Shown here piece after piece: positions 43,838 through 52,037 of a stretch of DNA of 64,000 bases (position 1 is its first letter; every line of letters begins with the position of its first letter). The stretch comes from Serratia ureilytica (GTDB lineage Bacteria > Pseudomonadota > Gammaproteobacteria > Enterobacterales > Enterobacteriaceae), in contig NZ_JABXOF010000001.1 in the NCBI RefSeq assembly GCF_013375155.1, positions 434,001 to 498,000 of the forward strand, written 5' to 3'. The notes under the pieces are model-generated. The model did not search any database. It was not told the origin of the DNA and worked only from the letters and a program-made list of their open reading frames with translations. The position numbers were made by a program, and so were the translations under genes.

Positions 43838-44698
43838 TTAGTGCTGTTCGCGGCCCCCGCGCAGATAAATTACCCAGTAAGTCAACCCAACCAGCAGACC
43901 GCCGCCGATGATGTTACCAATGGTGACCGGAATCAGGTTGTCGATGATGAAATTGCTTACTGTCAGATGAGCGAATTGCTCAGGTACCGCCCCTACGGCT
44001 TGCCAGAATTCCGGCGTGGCGAAGTGTTTGACCACGATGCCCATAGGGATCATAAACATGTTGGCGATGCTGTGTTCGAAGCCGCTGGCGACAAACATAC
44101 CTACCGGCAGCACCATGGCGAGCATCTTGTCGGTCAGGGTACGGCCGGAGTAGCTCATCCAGACCGCCAGGCAGACCATCAGGTTAGCCAGAATGCCGAG
44201 GCAGACGGCTTCGATAAAGGTGTGATGCAGCTTGTGGTCCGCGGTTTGCAGAACATTCAGGCCCCACTGGCCGTTGGCGACCATATACTCGCCGGAGAAC
44301 CAGATCAGCGCCACGAAGAACAGCGCGCCGACCAGGTTGCCGAGATAAACGTTCAGCCAGTTGGCACCCAGTTGGCCCCAGCTGATGCGGCCGCTGGCCT
44401 TGGCGATGACGATAAGCACGGTAGAGGTGAACAGGTCGGCGCCCGACACCACCACCAGCATTAACCCGAGAGAGAAACAGATGCCGCCGACCAGTTTAGC
44501 CAGTCCGAAAGGCACGCCGGCGGTGCCGGTGGTCGCCGTGATGTAGAAAACGAAGGCGATGGAAATGAAGACACCGGCGGTGATCGCCAAATAAAACGTT
44601 TTCAGCGGATGTTTGGTGGCTTTATACACGCCGGCATCTTCAGCGATTTTCGCCGTTGCCGCAGGTAAAATCAGATCGAATGGGCTGTCAGTTTTCAA
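43838..44698 (-). CDS. focA: Formate channel FocA
   Basis: This pentameric FNT-family channel translocates formate and formic acid. The 286-residue protein has six TM segments and family landmarks KHPLKTFYLAITAGVFISIAFVFYIT, SGADLFTSTVLIVIAKASGRISWGQL, WLNVYLGNLVGALFF and the pore histidine in SGFEHSIANMFMIPMG. It is nearly identical to E. coli FocA (285 residues) and is the first gene of the operon with pflB. The upstream region has an FNR site correctly spaced from a -10 element and an ArcA-like repeat. Confidence 0.97.
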   Translation of the reverse strand: MKTDSPFDLILPAATAKIAEDAGVYKATKHPLKTFYLAITAGVFISIAFVFYITATTGTAGVPFGLAKLVGGICFSLGLMLVVVSGADLFTSTVLIVIAKASGRISWGQLGANWLNVYLGNLVGALFFVALIWFSGEYMVANGQWGLNVLQTADHKLHHTFIEAVCLGILANLMVCLAVWMSYSGRTLTDKMLAMVLPVGMFVASGFEHSIANMFMIPMGIVVKHFATPEFWQAVGAVPEQFAHLTVSNFIIDNLIPVTIGNIIGGGLLVGLTYWVIYLRGGREQH

Positions 44699-44737
44699 AC
44701 TAACTCTCGCTCTTAAGGGTTAAAACAACGCAATGAG

Positions 44738-44779
44738 ATACTAGCAAAGCAGTATAGGGGAAAATTTGATTTGGATCAT
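44738..44779 (-). promoter_or_regulatory. FNR-dependent promoter of focA-pflB
   Basis: TTGAT-TTGG-ATCAT (44766-44779) matches the FNR consensus at 9/10. On the minus strand a -10 hexamer TAGTAT (44738-44743) would set transcription start near 44731, putting the FNR centre at about -41.5, the class II position. E. coli focA-pflB is FNR-activated. Confidence 0.7.
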
Positions 44780-45158
44780 AAGGCGGGGAAGTAGAGCGCC
44801 AAAATGGCATGCTTTCTGTGTGGTTTTTATGGTTAATTTATTGAATTTAAACAAAAAACAATTTTTTAATGTTTGCAATTTTTTTTGAATTCACCCGGTG
44901 TGCCGAGGGTGTCAAAGTTAAATTTTTAGGCGTTTTGTCGCCGTTCGTCGCTGAAAGTTTAATTATCGGTTAATTATTATTTCACCGTCCGGCAACAATC
45001 GCCGGTTTATTTATTCTTATGCTCGTTTAACCGCCTATTTTCCTGCGGGAAAATAAAACAGAATGCGTTGAAATAAACCGCAAAATGAAAACGCCGCAGC
45101 GGAGTGCGGCGTTTGACCGGGGAGGGTACCCCAAAAGTGGCGGTACCCCCAATGGCGA
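44780..45158. other. AT-rich non-coding region upstream of focA, with ArcA-like repeat
   Basis: No gene is seen. The region is much more AT-rich than its surroundings, with A and T tracts at 44850-44890. At 44958-44977 the direct repeat TTTAATTAT / GTTAATTAT is spaced 11 bp, matching the ArcA-P binding model; GTTAATTTA at 44832 is a further half-site. E. coli has multiple promoters and ArcA and IHF sites upstream of focA, so a similar extended regulatory region is likely. Confidence 0.5.
45089..45114 (-). terminator. Intrinsic terminator of ycaO
   Basis: A 9-bp stem AAACGCCGC / GCGGCGTTT with an 8-nt loop; on the minus strand it is followed by TTCATTTTG. It starts 45 bp past the ycaO stop. 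A second 7-bp repeat GGGTACC / GGTACCC (45124-45148) lies between. Confidence 0.7.
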
Positions 45159-46922
45159 TTAGGCCTTGGCCCAGTGACGGCGCTTGGCCGCCTGCAGCTT
45201 CTCGTAGGCCGCCAGCAGCGCCTGATGGGCCGGCAACGCCTTCAGATCGGCATCGACGGCGAACAGCCCGTTGAAGCGCTCTTCACCGCTGATGGCGGCC
45301 GAGGCCGCGTCCACCGCTTCCTGGCCGTACATTTTCACGAACGCGGTATAGTATTGCGCCGCTTCGCGCTCAGGCTCCTGCGCCAGCAGCAACAGCGTTT
45401 GCAGGCAACGGTAGTAGTTGCTGCGCGCCGGGCTCAGCACCGAGGCGTTGAAGTCCTGCGTCCATTCGGTCCAAATCAGCGCCTGATCCAGATCGCCGCC
45501 CGCCAGCGCCAGCATCGACTTCAGCTCGCCCACGCGCAGGGTATACCAGGCGTTGTCTTTGCCGCTGGCAATGCCCAGCAGTTCGCGTACGCGGGTGAAA
45601 TCGTCCAGCCCTTCGTCGTCCAACTGCTCGATCAGCGCCAGGTATTCTTCCGGCTCCCACTCGCTGCCCGGCAACGCCAGCAGCGTATCGCGCAGGTGCG
45701 CGCCCATGCTGTTGTTGGCCAGCAGCAGGTCTTCCGCCGGGTAGATATCGGACATGCCCGGCACGATGATGCGGCAAGCGTAGACGCCCAGGTGTTCGTA
45801 GTCGGCGATGTACACTTCCGCGTCTTCTTTGTCGAAGATGCTCATCAGGGTGGCGAACTCTTCCTGCGTGCTGCCGCTGAAGTTCCAGTCAACGAACGGA
45901 TAGTCCGCGTCCTGCTTGAACAGATCCCACGAGATCAGGCCGCTGGAGTCGATGAAGTGCGTTTCCAGGTTGGTGTGTTCCGCCACTTCTTCGTCATCGA
46001 AGGTCGGCGCGGTGAACACGTCGAGATCTTTCAGGCTGCGGCCCTGAAGCAGTTCGGTCACCGTGCGCTCCAGCGCCACGCCGAAGTCCGGGTGCGCGCC
46101 GAACGAGGCGAAGCAGGTGCCGTTGGTCGGGTTGAACAGCACCACGCAGATCACCGGGTAGTTGCCGCCCAGCGAGGCGTCGTAGGAGAGGATTGGGAAA
46201 CCTTCCTCTTCCAGCTTGGCGATGGCTTCCACCACGCCCGGGTAGCGGTTCAGCACCTCGTCCGGGATCGCCGGCAGGCTGATGGATTCGGCGATAATGC
46301 GGTTTTTCACATAGCGCTCGAACACTTCCGACAGGCCCTGCACGCGCGCTTCGTTGGCGGTGTTGCCGGCGGACATGCCGTTGGAAACATACAGGTTGCC
46401 GATGATGTTCATCGGAATGTATACCGTTTGCTGATCGGACTGACGGGTGAACGGCAGCGCGCAGATGCCGCGATCGGCATTGCCGGACTGCAGATCGACA
46501 AGATCGCTGGCGCTCAGCTCTTGTTGCGGATCGTAGAAGGCGTGCAGACGCTCGTCGAGGATGCCGGCCGGCAGCGCATCGTCCGCCGGGATCGGGAACC
46601 ATTTCTCATTCGGGTAGTGCACGAAGTCGCCTTCGGCGATCTGCTTGCCCAGATAGAAATCGGCGAAGAAGTAGTTGGTGGACAGGCGCTCGAAATATTC
46701 ACCCAGCGCAGAGGCCAACGCGGCTTTTTTGCTGGCGCCTTTGCCGTTGGTGAAGCACAGCGGGCAATCGCGATCGCGAATGTGCACCGACCATACGTGC
46801 GGCACCGGGTTCAGCCAGGAGGCTTCTTCGATGTTGAAACCGAGATCGCTCAGTTTCTGCTGGAAACGGGCGATGGAATCTTCCAGGGCGGCGTCTTTAC
46901 CGGGGATAAAAGTTTGCGTCAT
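45159..46922 (-). CDS. ycaO: YcaO, RimO-associated ATP-dependent accessory protein
   Basis: This founding YcaO-domain family member is an ATP-using fold that in other bacteria makes azolines and thioamides. E. coli YcaO assists RimO-dependent beta-methylthiolation of ribosomal protein S12. The 587-residue protein has the ATP-binding landmarks GKGASKKAALASALGEYFERLS, EARVQGLSEVFERYVKNRI and FASFGAHPDFGVALERTVTELLQGR, plus a C-terminal TPR-like region. I start at MTQTFIPGKDAAL as in E. coli; an ATG three codons upstream is in frame. An 8-bp inverted repeat (TTGCGCGT / ACGCGCAA, 46935-46957) lies 12 bp upstream of the ATG. Confidence 0.95.
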   Translation of the reverse strand: MTQTFIPGKDAALEDSIARFQQKLSDLGFNIEEASWLNPVPHVWSVHIRDRDCPLCFTNGKGASKKAALASALGEYFERLSTNYFFADFYLGKQIAEGDFVHYPNEKWFPIPADDALPAGILDERLHAFYDPQQELSASDLVDLQSGNADRGICALPFTRQSDQQTVYIPMNIIGNLYVSNGMSAGNTANEARVQGLSEVFERYVKNRIIAESISLPAIPDEVLNRYPGVVEAIAKLEEEGFPILSYDASLGGNYPVICVVLFNPTNGTCFASFGAHPDFGVALERTVTELLQGRSLKDLDVFTAPTFDDEEVAEHTNLETHFIDSSGLISWDLFKQDADYPFVDWNFSGSTQEEFATLMSIFDKEDAEVYIADYEHLGVYACRIIVPGMSDIYPAEDLLLANNSMGAHLRDTLLALPGSEWEPEEYLALIEQLDDEGLDDFTRVRELLGIASGKDNAWYTLRVGELKSMLALAGGDLDQALIWTEWTQDFNASVLSPARSNYYRCLQTLLLLAQEPEREAAQYYTAFVKMYGQEAVDAASAAISGEERFNGLFAVDADLKALPAHQALLAAYEKLQAAKRRHWAKA

Positions 46923-46934
46923 TGTCTTCACTTT

Positions 46935-46957
46935 TTGCGCGTACTAAAAACGCGCAA
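46935..46957 (-). promoter_or_regulatory. Inverted repeat in the ycaO leader
   Basis: TTGCGCGT and ACGCGCAA flank a 7-bp spacer directly before the ycaO translation start region and between divergent ycaO and ansB. It could be an operator or a leader hairpin. No regulator is identified. Confidence 0.35.
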
Positions 46958-47070
46958 TGATACGGGGTTTTACGCTGGAGCTCCACGTATTCCTAAAGCG
47001 GCGGCAAAGTCACAGTTTTTTTAAGGATAAAGGCCATAATTCAGCGAGTTATCTGTCACGGAGAAATCTA

Positions 47071-48117
47071 ATGAAATCAGTGAAACTCAGCGTGTTAACC
47101 CTTTTGTTGACCGGCGTCAGCGCCTCGGCGCTGGCGCTGCCCAACATCACCCTGCTGGCGACCGGCGGCACCATCGCCGGCGGCGGCGATTCGGCGACGA
47201 AATCCAACTATACCGCGGGCAAACTGGGCGTCGAGGCGCTGGTCGATGCGGTGCCGGCGCTGAAGAACATCGCCAACGTGCAGGGGGAGCAGGTGGTTAA
47301 CATCGGCTCGCAGGACATGAACGATCAGGTCTGGCTGACGTTGGCGAAGAAAATTGACGCCGACTGCGGCAAAACCGACGGCTTCGTCATCACCCACGGC
47401 ACCGATACGCTGGAAGAGACGGCCTATTTCCTCGATCTGACGGTGAAGTGCGACAAGCCGGTAGTGCTGGTCGGGGCGATGCGGCCGGCGACGGCGATGA
47501 GCGCCGACGGCCCGTTCAATCTGTATAACGCGGTGGTGACGGCGGCGGATCCGCAATCGGCCAACCGCGGGGTGCTGGTGGCGATGAACGACAGCGTGCT
47601 GGACGCACGAGATGTCACCAAAACCAGCACCACCGCCGTGCAAACCTTCCAGTCGCCGAACTTCGGCCCGCTCGGGTATATCCACAACGGCAAGATCGAT
47701 TATCAGCGTTCGCCGCAGCGCAAGCACACCCGGGAGACGCCGTTCGACGTCAGCAAGCTGAACGAACTGCCGAAGGTCGGCATCATTTACAACTACGCCA
47801 ACGCCTCTGATGCGCCGGTCAAGGCGTTGATCGCCGAAGGGTACCAGGGCATCGTCAGCGCCGGGGTCGGCAACGGCAACCTGTATAAAACCGTGTTCGA
47901 CACCCTGGCGACGGCGGCGCACAGCGGCGTGGCGGTAGTGCGTTCTTCGCGCGTGCCGACCGGCGCCACCACGGAGGATGCGGAAGTGGACGACGCCAAG
48001 TACGGCTTCGTGGCCGCCGGCACGCTGAATCCGCAAAAGGCCCGCATTCTGCTGCAGCTGGCGTTGACGCAAACGAAAGATGCGAAGCAGATCCAGCAAA
48101 TGTTCAATCAGTACTGA
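47071..48117 (+). CDS. ansB: Type II (periplasmic) L-asparaginase
   Basis: This enzyme hydrolyses asparagine to aspartate and ammonia. The 348-residue precursor has a signal peptide with predicted cleavage after ALA (residue 22), giving mature LPNITLLATGGTIAGGG with the nucleophilic threonine in TGGTIAG (residue 34). The second catalytic triad region is THGTDTLEETAYFL. It matches E. coli AnsB in length. Start chosen at MKSVKLSVLT with CGGAGA upstream; the frame is open 38 codons earlier. E. coli ansB lies elsewhere; here it sits between ycaO and serC, where E. coli has ycaP. No clear CRP or FNR site was identified upstream. Confidence 0.95.
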   Translation: MKSVKLSVLTLLLTGVSASALALPNITLLATGGTIAGGGDSATKSNYTAGKLGVEALVDAVPALKNIANVQGEQVVNIGSQDMNDQVWLTLAKKIDADCGKTDGFVITHGTDTLEETAYFLDLTVKCDKPVVLVGAMRPATAMSADGPFNLYNAVVTAADPQSANRGVLVAMNDSVLDARDVTKTSTTAVQTFQSPNFGPLGYIHNGKIDYQRSPQRKHTRETPFDVSKLNELPKVGIIYNYANASDAPVKALIAEGYQGIVSAGVGNGNLYKTVFDTLATAAHSGVAVVRSSRVPTGATTEDAEVDDAKYGFVAAGTLNPQKARILLQLALTQTKDAKQIQQMFNQY

Positions 48118-48419
48118 TCGTTTTCTCTCCTGCGGGGGCCGTCCGGGCTCCCGCAGCCATCTCGGCTGAATACAGCATAAAACACCGCGTTAACCCGCTG
48201 AATTTCCCCATGTCGCAGGGTTTTATCGTCCAAAAAAACGCGCCGACCGCAGAGCCTGTCATCACCCGGCGCGCCTGTTTGCCGCCGGCGGGCGAATAAG
48301 CGTTGCAGCCATGGGGCGTGAGTGATAAAACCGAAGGGTTGGTTAACGCGAGCGTTAACTTCGGGCGTCTTTTCGACAGGTCGCTTTTCTGCGGCGAACA
48401 GTGAATGTGGTGAGGGGAA
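48118..48419. other. ansB-serC intergenic region with hairpin and palindrome
   Basis: These 302 bp contain no gene. After ansB, CTGCGGG...CCCGCAG forms a GC-rich hairpin (about 48132-48159) without a T-run. The region closes with an 18-bp palindrome (48342-48359) before serC. The serC promoter should lie here. Confidence 0.6.
48342..48359 (+). promoter_or_regulatory. Perfect 18-bp palindrome upstream of serC
   Basis: GTTAACGC-GA-GCGTTAAC is a perfect palindrome centred 70 bp upstream of the serC ATG. It is flanked by CCGAA (48331-48335) and TTCGG (48360-48364), which can extend the pairing. It may be an operator or a leader hairpin. Lrp and CRP control serC in E. coli, but this does not resemble either site. 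Confidence 0.55.
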
Positions 48420-49505
48420 ATGACTCAGGTTTATAATTTTAGCTCTGGCCCGGCGATGCTGCCGGTGGAAGTGTTGCGTCGTGCGGAACAGGAACTGTGC
48501 AACTGGCACGGCCTGGGAACGTCAGTGATGGAGATCAGTCACCGCAGCAAAGAATTCATCGCCGTTGCCGAGCAGGCGGAACAGGATCTGCGCGATCTGC
48601 TGAAAGTCCCCTCCAACTATAAAGTGCTGTTTTGCCACGGCGGCGCCCGCGCGCAATTCGCCGCGCTGCCGCTGAACCTGCTGGGCGACAAGGCCACCGC
48701 CGACTACATCGACGGCGGCTATTGGGCGCACAGCGCCATCAAGGAAGCGGAAAAGTATTGCACCCCGAACGTCATCGACGTGAAAACCCGCATCGACGGC
48801 CTGAGCGGCATCAAGCCGATGAAAGAGTGGCAGCTGAGCAACGACGCGGCTTACGTGCATTATTGCCCAAATGAAACCATCGACGGCGTAGCCATCGATG
48901 AAACGCCGGACTTCGGCGACAAAGTGGTGATCGGCGATTACTCCTCGACCATCCTGTCCCGCCCGCTCGACGTCAGCCGCTTCGGCGTGATTTACGCCGG
49001 CGCACAGAAAAATATCGGCCCGGCCGGCCTGACGCTGGTGATTGTGCGTGACGATCTGTTGGGCAAGGCGCGTAAAGAAGTGCCCTCGATCCTCGATTAC
49101 ACCGTGTTGGCCGAGAACGATTCGATGTTCAACACCCCGCCGACCTTCGCCTGGTACCTGTCCGGGTTGGTGTTCAAATGGCTGAAAGAGCAGGGCGGCC
49201 TGGTGGAGATGCAAAAACGCAATCAGGCCAAGGCCGAGTTGCTGTATGCGACCATCGATAAATCCGACTTCTACCGCAGCCAGGTGGCGATCGCCAACCG
49301 CTCGTGGATGAACGTGCCGTTCCAGCTGGCCGATGCAGCGCTGGATAAGGTGTTCCTCAGCGAAGCCGAGGCCATCGGCCTGCAGGCGCTGAAAGGCCAC
49401 CGGGTAGTTGGCGGTATGCGCGCTTCTATTTACAATGCGATGCCGCTGGCCGGCGTACAGGCGCTGACCGACTTTATGACCGATTTCGAGCGTCGTCACG
49501 GTTGA
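48420..49505 (+). CDS. serC: Phosphoserine/phosphohydroxythreonine aminotransferase
   Basis: This PLP enzyme acts in both serine and pyridoxine biosynthesis. The 361-residue product begins [17 protein letters not shown] and has the Schiff-base lysine at residue 197 in [13 protein letters not shown], with family landmarks [19 protein letters not shown] and [26 protein letters not shown] precedes the ATG. It is followed by aroA after 113 bp that include an intrinsic-terminator-like hairpin, the mixed-function serC-aroA arrangement of enterobacteria. Confidence 0.97.
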   Translation: MTQVYNFSSGPAMLPVEVLRRAEQELCNWHGLGTSVMEISHRSKEFIAVAEQAEQDLRDLLKVPSNYKVLFCHGGARAQFAALPLNLLGDKATADYIDGGYWAHSAIKEAEKYCTPNVIDVKTRIDGLSGIKPMKEWQLSNDAAYVHYCPNETIDGVAIDETPDFGDKVVIGDYSSTILSRPLDVSRFGVIYAGAQKNIGPAGLTLVIVRDDLLGKARKEVPSILDYTVLAENDSMFNTPPTFAWYLSGLVFKWLKEQGGLVEMQKRNQAKAELLYATIDKSDFYRSQVAIANRSWMNVPFQLADAALDKVFLSEAEAIGLQALKGHRVVGGMRASIYNAMPLAGVQALTDFMTDFERRHG

Positions 49506-49557
49506 TCCCGTCAGCTCGCCGGGCGCGGGCTGACCAGGCTGTTGTCCTTTTGCATTA

Positions 49558-49593
49558 AAGCGGCTCCGGCATTATTCCGGAGCCGTTTCGTTT
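49558..49593 (+). terminator. Terminator/attenuator between serC and aroA
   Basis: A 9-bp stem CGGCTCCGG / CCGGAGCCG with a 7-nt loop, followed by TTTCGTTT, 55 bp past serC and 26 bp before aroA. The position implies partial termination, so aroA would be expressed by read-through. Confidence 0.8.
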
Positions 49594-49618
49594 ATCAGAA
49601 TTGGAGAGTTTTGTTCAC

Positions 49619-50905
49619 ATGGTGGATTCCCTGACGTTACAACCGGTCGCCCTGGTCAATGGCACCGTCAACTTACCCGGCTCGAAGAGCGTTTCTAACC
49701 GCGCTCTGCTGCTGGCGGCGCTGGCGGAGGGAACGACCCGGCTGACCAACCTGCTGGACAGCGACGATGTGCGTCATATGCTGAATGCGCTGCAGGCTTT
49801 GGGCGTGAACTACCAGCTTTCCGCCGACCGCACCGTGTGTGAAGTCACCGGCGTGGCCGGGCCGCTGGTGGCCGACCAGCCGCTGGAACTGTTCCTCGGC
49901 AACGCCGGCACCGCGATGCGCCCACTGGCGGCGGCGCTGTGCCTCGGCGAAGGCGACGTGGTGCTGACCGGCGAACCGCGTATGAAAGAACGTCCGATCG
50001 GCCATTTGGTGGACGCGTTGCGCCAGGGCGGGGCGCAAATTGATTACCTCGAACAGACCGATTATCCGCCGATTCGCCTGCGTGGCGGCTTCCAGGGCGG
50101 CGACGTCACCGTTGACGGCAGCGTCTCCAGCCAGTTCCTGACCGCGTTGCTGATGACCGCGCCGCTGGCGCCGCAGGATACGCAAATCCACATCAAAGGC
50201 GAGCTGGTTTCCAAGCCGTACATCGACATCACGTTGCACCTGATGCGCACCTTCGGCGTATCGGCGAGCCACGACAATTACCGGGTGTTCCATATTCAGG
50301 GGCGCCAGACGTATATCGCGCCGGGCGACTATCTGGTTGAAGGCGACGCTTCTTCCGCGTCCTACTTCCTGGCGGCGGCGGCGATCAAAGGCGGCACCGT
50401 GCGCGTGACCGGCATCGGTCGCAAAAGCGTGCAGGGTGACACCAAATTCGCCGATGTGCTGGAGAAGATGGGGGCGCGCATCACCTGGGGCGACGATTTC
50501 ATCGAGTGCAGCCGCGGTGAACTGCGCGGCATAGATATGGATATGAACCACATTCCGGATGCGGCGATGACCATCGCCACCGCGGCGCTGTTCGCCGAGG
50601 GGCCGACCACCATCCGCAATATCTACAACTGGCGGGTGAAGGAAACTGACCGTCTGGCGGCGATGGCCACCGAGCTGCGTAAAGTGGGGGCGGAAGTTGA
50701 CGAGGGCGAAGACTACATTCACGTCGTGCCGCCGGCCAAACTGCAGTTCGCCGAGATCGGCACCTACAACGATCACCGCATGGCGATGTGCTTTTCGCTG
50801 GTGGCGTTGTCGGATACCCCGGTCACGATCCTCGATCCGAAGTGCACCGCGAAAACCTTCCCGGACTATTTCGAACAGCTGGCGCGCATCAGCCAGCCGG
50901 CGTAA
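49619..50905 (+). CDS. aroA: 3-phosphoshikimate 1-carboxyvinyltransferase (EPSP synthase)
   Basis: This enzyme joins shikimate-3-phosphate and PEP in the shikimate pathway. The 428-residue product has the class I landmarks [34 protein letters not shown] and [19 protein letters not shown], and C-terminal [17 protein letters not shown]. Active-site glycine and proline in GNAGTAMRP are the usual ones, so there is no sign of a glyphosate-tolerant variant. I use the ATG at 49619 ([12 protein letters not shown]); an in-frame TTG 18 bp upstream overlaps the GGAGAG ribosome site. E. coli ycaL, downstream of aroA there, is missing here. Confidence 0.96.
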   Translation: MVDSLTLQPVALVNGTVNLPGSKSVSNRALLLAALAEGTTRLTNLLDSDDVRHMLNALQALGVNYQLSADRTVCEVTGVAGPLVADQPLELFLGNAGTAMRPLAAALCLGEGDVVLTGEPRMKERPIGHLVDALRQGGAQIDYLEQTDYPPIRLRGGFQGGDVTVDGSVSSQFLTALLMTAPLAPQDTQIHIKGELVSKPYIDITLHLMRTFGVSASHDNYRVFHIQGRQTYIAPGDYLVEGDASSASYFLAAAAIKGGTVRVTGIGRKSVQGDTKFADVLEKMGARITWGDDFIECSRGELRGIDMDMNHIPDAAMTIATAALFAEGPTTIRNIYNWRVKETDRLAAMATELRKVGAEVDEGEDYIHVVPPAKLQFAEIGTYNDHRMAMCFSLVALSDTPVTILDPKCTAKTFPDYFEQLARISQPA

Positions 50906-50920
50906 CCGTCAGATCATTTC

Positions 50921-50954
50921 TTTTAAGGCCCCTTTGCGGGCCTTTATCGTTTTT
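50921..50954 (+). terminator. Intrinsic terminator of aroA
   Basis: A stem AAGGCCC / GGGCCTT with a 6-nt loop, then TATCGTTTTT, starting about 16 bp after the aroA stop. Confidence 0.85.
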
Positions 50955-51054
50955 AACCCCCGGCGACCGGCGTTTCTTCTATACTTTTTCGCGGTTGTGC
51001 GCTTATTTTCAACAACCGGACAGTTCCAGGGTAACAGATCGCCGTAGGGCAGCG

Positions 51055-51060
51055 TATAAT
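51055..51060 (+). promoter_or_regulatory. -10 element of a promoter upstream of cmk
   Basis: A consensus TATAAT lies 104 bp before the cmk ATG. The -35 region at about 51032 (TAACAG) is poor, so this is a partial promoter match. It is the only consensus -10 hexamer I noticed in the aroA-cmk gap. Confidence 0.4.
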
Positions 51061-51163
51061 ACGCCACCGTATTTGCCCCTGATTGGGCAGGTGACAGAGC
51101 ACCCGGGCTTCGAGTCGAAGCGCGCCGTGTCTCTGTGAGGTTTTCTACCTGAAGGAGAGAGAA

Positions 51164-51853
51164 ATGACGGCTACAGCCCCGGTGATAACCGTTGATGGAC
51201 CAAGTGGCGCAGGCAAAGGCACGCTGTGTAAAGCGTTGGCCGAGTCCCTTGGTTGGCGTTTGCTGGATTCCGGCGCGATCTATCGCGTGCTGGCGCTGGC
51301 GGCGTTGCATCATCAGGTGGATATCACTTCTGAGGAAGCGCTGGTTCCGCTGGCCGCACATCTCGATGTTCGCTTCGTTGCCCAGGACGGTAAGCTGCAA
51401 GTGATTTTGGAAGGTGAGGACGTCAGCAATGAGATCCGCACCGAAACCGTCGGCAACACCGCGTCGCAAGCGGCGGCGTTTCCGCGCGTGCGCGAGGCGT
51501 TGCTGCGCCGCCAGCGCGCTTTTCGCGAGGCGCCTGGCCTGATTGCCGATGGCCGCGACATGGGCACGGTGGTGTTCCCGGACGCGCCGGTCAAGATTTT
51601 CCTCGACGCCAGCTCGGAGGAGCGCGCGCACCGCCGCATGCTGCAGTTGCAGGAAAAGGGCTTTAATGTTAACTTTGAACGTCTTTTAGCCGAGATAAAG
51701 GAACGGGACGACCGTGACCGTAATCGGCCTATCGCGCCTCTGGTGCCCGCTTCTGACGCCCTCGTGCTGGATTCTACCAGCATGTCGATAGAAGAAGTGA
51801 TCCGGCAGGCGTTGACGTATGCACAGAAAGTGTTGGCGTTGCCGCAGCAATAA
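51164..51853 (+). CDS. cmk: Cytidylate kinase
   Basis: This enzyme phosphorylates CMP and dCMP. The 229-residue product has Walker [17 protein letters not shown] (residues 10-25), the CMP-binding insert typical of bacterial CMP kinases, and [24 protein letters not shown] plus [32 protein letters not shown]. Ribosome site GGAGAGAG precedes the ATG. It lies directly upstream of rpsA, the conserved cmk-rpsA order. Confidence 0.96.
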   Translation: MTATAPVITVDGPSGAGKGTLCKALAESLGWRLLDSGAIYRVLALAALHHQVDITSEEALVPLAAHLDVRFVAQDGKLQVILEGEDVSNEIRTETVGNTASQAAAFPRVREALLRRQRAFREAPGLIADGRDMGTVVFPDAPVKIFLDASSEERAHRRMLQLQEKGFNVNFERLLAEIKERDDRDRNRPIAPLVPASDALVLDSTSMSIEEVIRQALTYAQKVLALPQQ

Positions 51854-51910
51854 GCGCGGCGGCGCTATTGGCTTTTTGTCATATTTGTCATAGCGGTATC
51901 GCAATATATC

Positions 51911-51926
51911 GGGTAAAATTTTACCC
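51911..51926. promoter_or_regulatory. 16-bp palindrome upstream of rpsA
   Basis: GGGTAAAA / TTTTACCC is a perfect uninterrupted palindrome 112 bp upstream of the rpsA ATG, in the cmk-rpsA gap near the expected rpsA promoter. Role unknown. Confidence 0.4.
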
Positions 51927-51939
51927 CTGTAACCTTAAA

Positions 51940-52037
51940 CCCTGTCGGCATGGAGCCAATGGCGGGGTATGTGAAACAACCCCATTCGGCGGGACGCTAA
52001 ATGGACGTTAAACTAAAGAACCCTGAAGATTAACAAC
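51940..52037 (+). promoter_or_regulatory. rpsA leader (S1 autoregulatory translation initiation region)
   Basis: The leader can fold into hairpins (for example GGGGT at 51964-51968 with ACCCC at 51979-51983) and has a near-duplicate GGACGCTAAA / GGACGTTAAA segment. The ATG is preceded only by CTGAAGATTAACAAC, without a strong Shine-Dalgarno. This matches the known E. coli rpsA initiation region, which folds and is repressed by S1 itself. Confidence 0.65.
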
